Origin: Clostridium chromiireducens
GTDB lineage: Bacteria > Bacillota > Clostridia > Clostridiales > Clostridiaceae
Direction: 5' to 3'
DNA length: 64,000 bases
Assembly: GCF_002029255.1 (NCBI RefSeq)
Contig: NZ_MZGT01000005.1
Span: 62,001-126,000, forward strand
Within the stretch, counting starts at the first letter, position 1. Each line of letters opens with the position of its first letter. The notes below the pieces were generated by a model that worked only from the letters and a program-made list of their open reading frames with translations, did not search any database and had not been told where the DNA came from. The position numbers and the translations under genes were made by a program. Positions 61,797-64,000 of the stretch are shown here, one piece after another.

Positions 61797-63452
61797 CTAC
61801 GATGCTTCCAAATGTTTCACATAGTCAAACGCTTTTTCTATTGCTTCTGTCTTAGTTTCATAGATATTTATCTCACCAATCTTAACCACAAATCCCATCT
61901 TGCTTAACACCTTCATTGGTTGATCTTGTACATGAGTTAAACAAAGCCTTATATCTAGACTTTTGCAATGTTTTAATAATTTAGTTAGCGCATCTATTCC
62001 CGAAGCATCCACTGCATGAGTATGGCGCATATCTAAAATGACAACTTCAATAGAAGCCTCAAGTCCTGTCATTTTAGAAATAAATTCTTGTACTACTCCA
62101 AAGAATATTGGACCATTGACTTGGTAAACATGTATCTTTCCTCCTGCTTTTTCTAATACATTTGATATACTGTCATCAAAAACGCCTTCATCAACTAAGT
62201 TCCTTATTTCAGTAGTATCAGAGACTCTCTTCATAAATAAAAACATAGTCATAATCATTCCAATTCCTATTGCAACTACTAAATCAAATACAACTGTGCA
62301 TGCGAATGTTACTAATAATACAATCACATCGCTCTTAGGCGCTTTTAATAATGCTTTGAATACTCTCCATTCACTCATGTTATAGGATACTATTATAAGT
62401 ATGGCTGCTAGTACAGTCATTGGTATCATTTTAGCTAATGGCATTAGCGCTAGCATAGTCATTAATAACACAACTGCATGAACCATTCCTGCTATTGGAC
62501 TTTTCCCATTTGACTTTACATTTGCTGCAGTTCTTGCTATAGCTCCTGTCGCTGGTATTCCCCCAAATAATCCACTTGTAATATTAGCTATTCCTTGAGC
62601 AACAAGTTCCATATTAGAATCATGCTGATCGGATATCATGCCATCCGCTACTGTTGCAGATAATAATGATTCTAACGCTGCTAGAATAGCAATTGTCATA
62701 GCCGGCGCGAATAATTTATTTATTATATATATGTTCATATTTGGAAATACAGGTGTTGGCATAGTTGATGAGATTTCTTGGAACCTACTTCCTATAGTTT
62801 CTACTGGAATATTAAAAACTTTTACAATAATAGTTATTATAATTAATGCAATCATAGACCCTGGTATTGTTTTATTAACCTTAGGCCATATTGCCATTAT
62901 TGCTACAGCTCCTACTCCCAGTATTAGTGACCATACATTAATGGATTCTATATTGGTAAAATAAAATTGCCACTTTTCAAAAAACTCTGCTGGCACATTA
63001 TCAATATGTAATCCGAGAAAATCCTTAATTTGTGTGGACATAAGTGTTACTGCTATACCAGCAGTAAAACCTATAGTTATTGTTTGTGGTATGTACTTAA
63101 TTAATGAACCAAATCTTAATAATCCCATTATAACTAAAATTATTCCTGCCATTACCGTTGCAGTAATGAGCCCATTCAATCCGTATTCTTGAATAATTGA
63201 GTAAATTATAATTACAAATGCCCCTGTAGGGCCACCTATTTGAACTTTGCTGCCTCCTAAAAATGATATTATAAACCCTGCTAATATTGCCGTTACAATC
63301 CCCTTATCCGGAGATACCCCTGATGATATTCCAAGAGCTATTGACAATGGCAATGCTATTACAGCAACAATAAATCCAGCTATTATGTCTTTCATAACTT
63401 GCCCTCTTGTAATTTCCTTACTCTTGATCATAGAAAAAAACCTAGGCATCAT
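61797..63452 (-). CDS. SulP-family anion transporter with STAS domain
   Basis: A 551-residue transporter. Membrane domain with about 12-14 spans (15-410), including the SulP signature GISSGVSPDKGIVTAILAGF, then a C-terminal STAS domain (about 440-545, EVVILDMRHTHAVDASGIDAL). Known substrates of the family are sulfate, bicarbonate and dicarboxylates; the sequence does not decide. It stands alone. Confidence 0.92.
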   Translation of the reverse strand: MMPRFFSMIKSKEITRGQVMKDIIAGFIVAVIALPLSIALGISSGVSPDKGIVTAILAGFIISFLGGSKVQIGGPTGAFVIIIYSIIQEYGLNGLITATVMAGIILVIMGLLRFGSLIKYIPQTITIGFTAGIAVTLMSTQIKDFLGLHIDNVPAEFFEKWQFYFTNIESINVWSLILGVGAVAIMAIWPKVNKTIPGSMIALIIITIIVKVFNIPVETIGSRFQEISSTMPTPVFPNMNIYIINKLFAPAMTIAILAALESLLSATVADGMISDQHDSNMELVAQGIANITSGLFGGIPATGAIARTAANVKSNGKSPIAGMVHAVVLLMTMLALMPLAKMIPMTVLAAILIIVSYNMSEWRVFKALLKAPKSDVIVLLVTFACTVVFDLVVAIGIGMIMTMFLFMKRVSDTTEIRNLVDEGVFDDSISNVLEKAGGKIHVYQVNGPIFFGVVQEFISKMTGLEASIEVVILDMRHTHAVDASGIDALTKLLKHCKSLDIRLCLTHVQDQPMKVLSKMGFVVKIGEINIYETKTEAIEKAFDYVKHLEAS

Positions 63453-63585
63453 TTTAAATCACTTCCTTGTTAATTTTTTCACTCTTTATATTACTCCTAA
63501 TTTATATAGTAGTCAAAAAATACGTTTACAATTGTTATCTTCTCTATAATCCTTATAGATATTATTCATACTAGTTAATAATAAA

Positions 63586-63612
63586 AGAGGAAGCAATTAC
63601 TACTTCCCCTCT
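63586..63612 (-). terminator. Terminator after dapA
   Basis: Minus-strand hairpin with arms AGAGGGGAAG and CTTCCTCT (one bulge), followed by TTTTATTATT. It lies about 106 bp past the dapA stop. Confidence 0.65.
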
Positions 63613-63717
63613 CCTGACCTTTTATAAATACTAAGAATATATTATATAATCTTCACAATGCTGTCTTCTTGTCCTTATTTATATTAATTTTCCTCTTTCT
63701 TTGATCACTCCTAATAA

Positions 63718-64000
63718 TTACACCTCTATATTATATTCTATATTTTCCAACATCTTATCTAACTTATCTTGAAGTTTCTTTGTAACATTTACTAATGGAA
63801 GTCTAACTTCATCAGAATCTATTAAACCCATCTTATTTAGGCAATACTTTAGTGGTGTAGGATTAGGTTCTGAAAATAGAAGAGGTATCATGCCATGTAT
63901 CAGCTTCCATTTATCCAATGCTTCTTGATGATTATTCTCTTTTACTAAATTATATATATCTATAAATTCTTTAGTTCTTAAATGAGCTGAAGCCATTATT
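63718..64000 (-). CDS. dapA: 4-hydroxy-tetrahydrodipicolinate synthase (C-terminal part)
   Basis: The last 93 residues of a DapA-family enzyme of lysine and diaminopimelate synthesis; the 5' part lies right of the window. The sequence LFSEPNPTPLKYCLNKMGL, followed by VRLPLVNVT, matches the C-terminal helical region of clostridial DapA. The catalytic Lys is outside the window. An N-acetylneuraminate lyase of the same fold is less likely because of the NPTPLK motif. Confidence 0.85.
   Translation of the reverse strand, partial: IMASAHLRTKEFIDIYNLVKENNHQEALDKWKLIHGMIPLLFSEPNPTPLKYCLNKMGLIDSDEVRLPLVNVTKKLQDKLDKMLENIEYNIEV

Overview
The window reads as an AT-rich Firmicutes chromosome segment of the genus Clostridium, most like C. 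beijerinckii and its close relatives. The strongest clue is the sucrose operon scrA-scrR-scrB-scrK in exactly the order described for C. beijerinckii. Ferredoxin-type hcp, strong AGGAGG ribosome sites and U-tract hairpin terminators fit the same assignment. No rRNA, CRISPR array or complete insertion sequence was seen.

Region 1 (1-10300) is a plant-sugar locus. It holds a sugar ABC transporter (binding protein cut by the window edge, permease, double ATPase), two GH43 enzymes and one GH3 enzyme without signal peptides, and two AraC-type regulators divergent from the hydrolase genes. Imported xylo- or arabino-oligosaccharides would be hydrolysed in the cytoplasm.

Region 2 (10400-20735) is core chromosome: tRNA-Ser(GGA), tadA, a CNNM/CBS transporter, the scrARBK sucrose PTS operon, a small membrane protein and hcp with two GTAAC-N4-GTTAC boxes upstream.

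Region 3 (20960-43460) is accessory. It begins with a ParM-like actin plus ParR-like partner and a ribbon-helix-helix protein, a plasmid-type segregation cassette. Next comes an att-bounded island of about 19.2 kb (24160-43401) inserted in the 3' end of tRNA-Arg(CCT). An 18-bp copy of the tRNA end remains at the left, and a decayed third copy at 26623 suggests tandem integration. At the right end the order integrase, XRE repressor, divergent XRE, HTH protein, P4-type primase-helicase resembles a phage satellite (PICI-like). Its cargo includes a serine recombinase with res-like sites, a frameshifted GNAT, a DGQHR/HNH gene pair, a GIY-YIG endonuclease and, most strikingly, a single protein of about 2155 residues that joins a calcineurin-like phosphoesterase, a STAND-type P-loop NTPase and about 25 Sel1-like repeats. 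This is the best candidate for an undescribed anti-phage conflict system. An operator-like repeat occurs in three pairs, each pair spaced 82-83 bp, in front of parM, the RHH gene and the DGQHR gene, linking the par cassette to the island.

Region 4 (43460-64000) is chromosome again: an MFS plus ABC-F pair behind a leader with a 54-residue ORF, a P-type ATPase, an acyltransferase, a DbpA-like RNA helicase, an Hsp20-like protein, a LevR-type sigma-54 activator next to a sigma-54 promoter that drives an orphan EIIA-EIIB pair, an HD hydrolase, glnK and amtB (with a promoter that runs straight into a terminator hairpin), a choline/aminoglycoside-kinase-like protein, a SulP transporter and the end of dapA.
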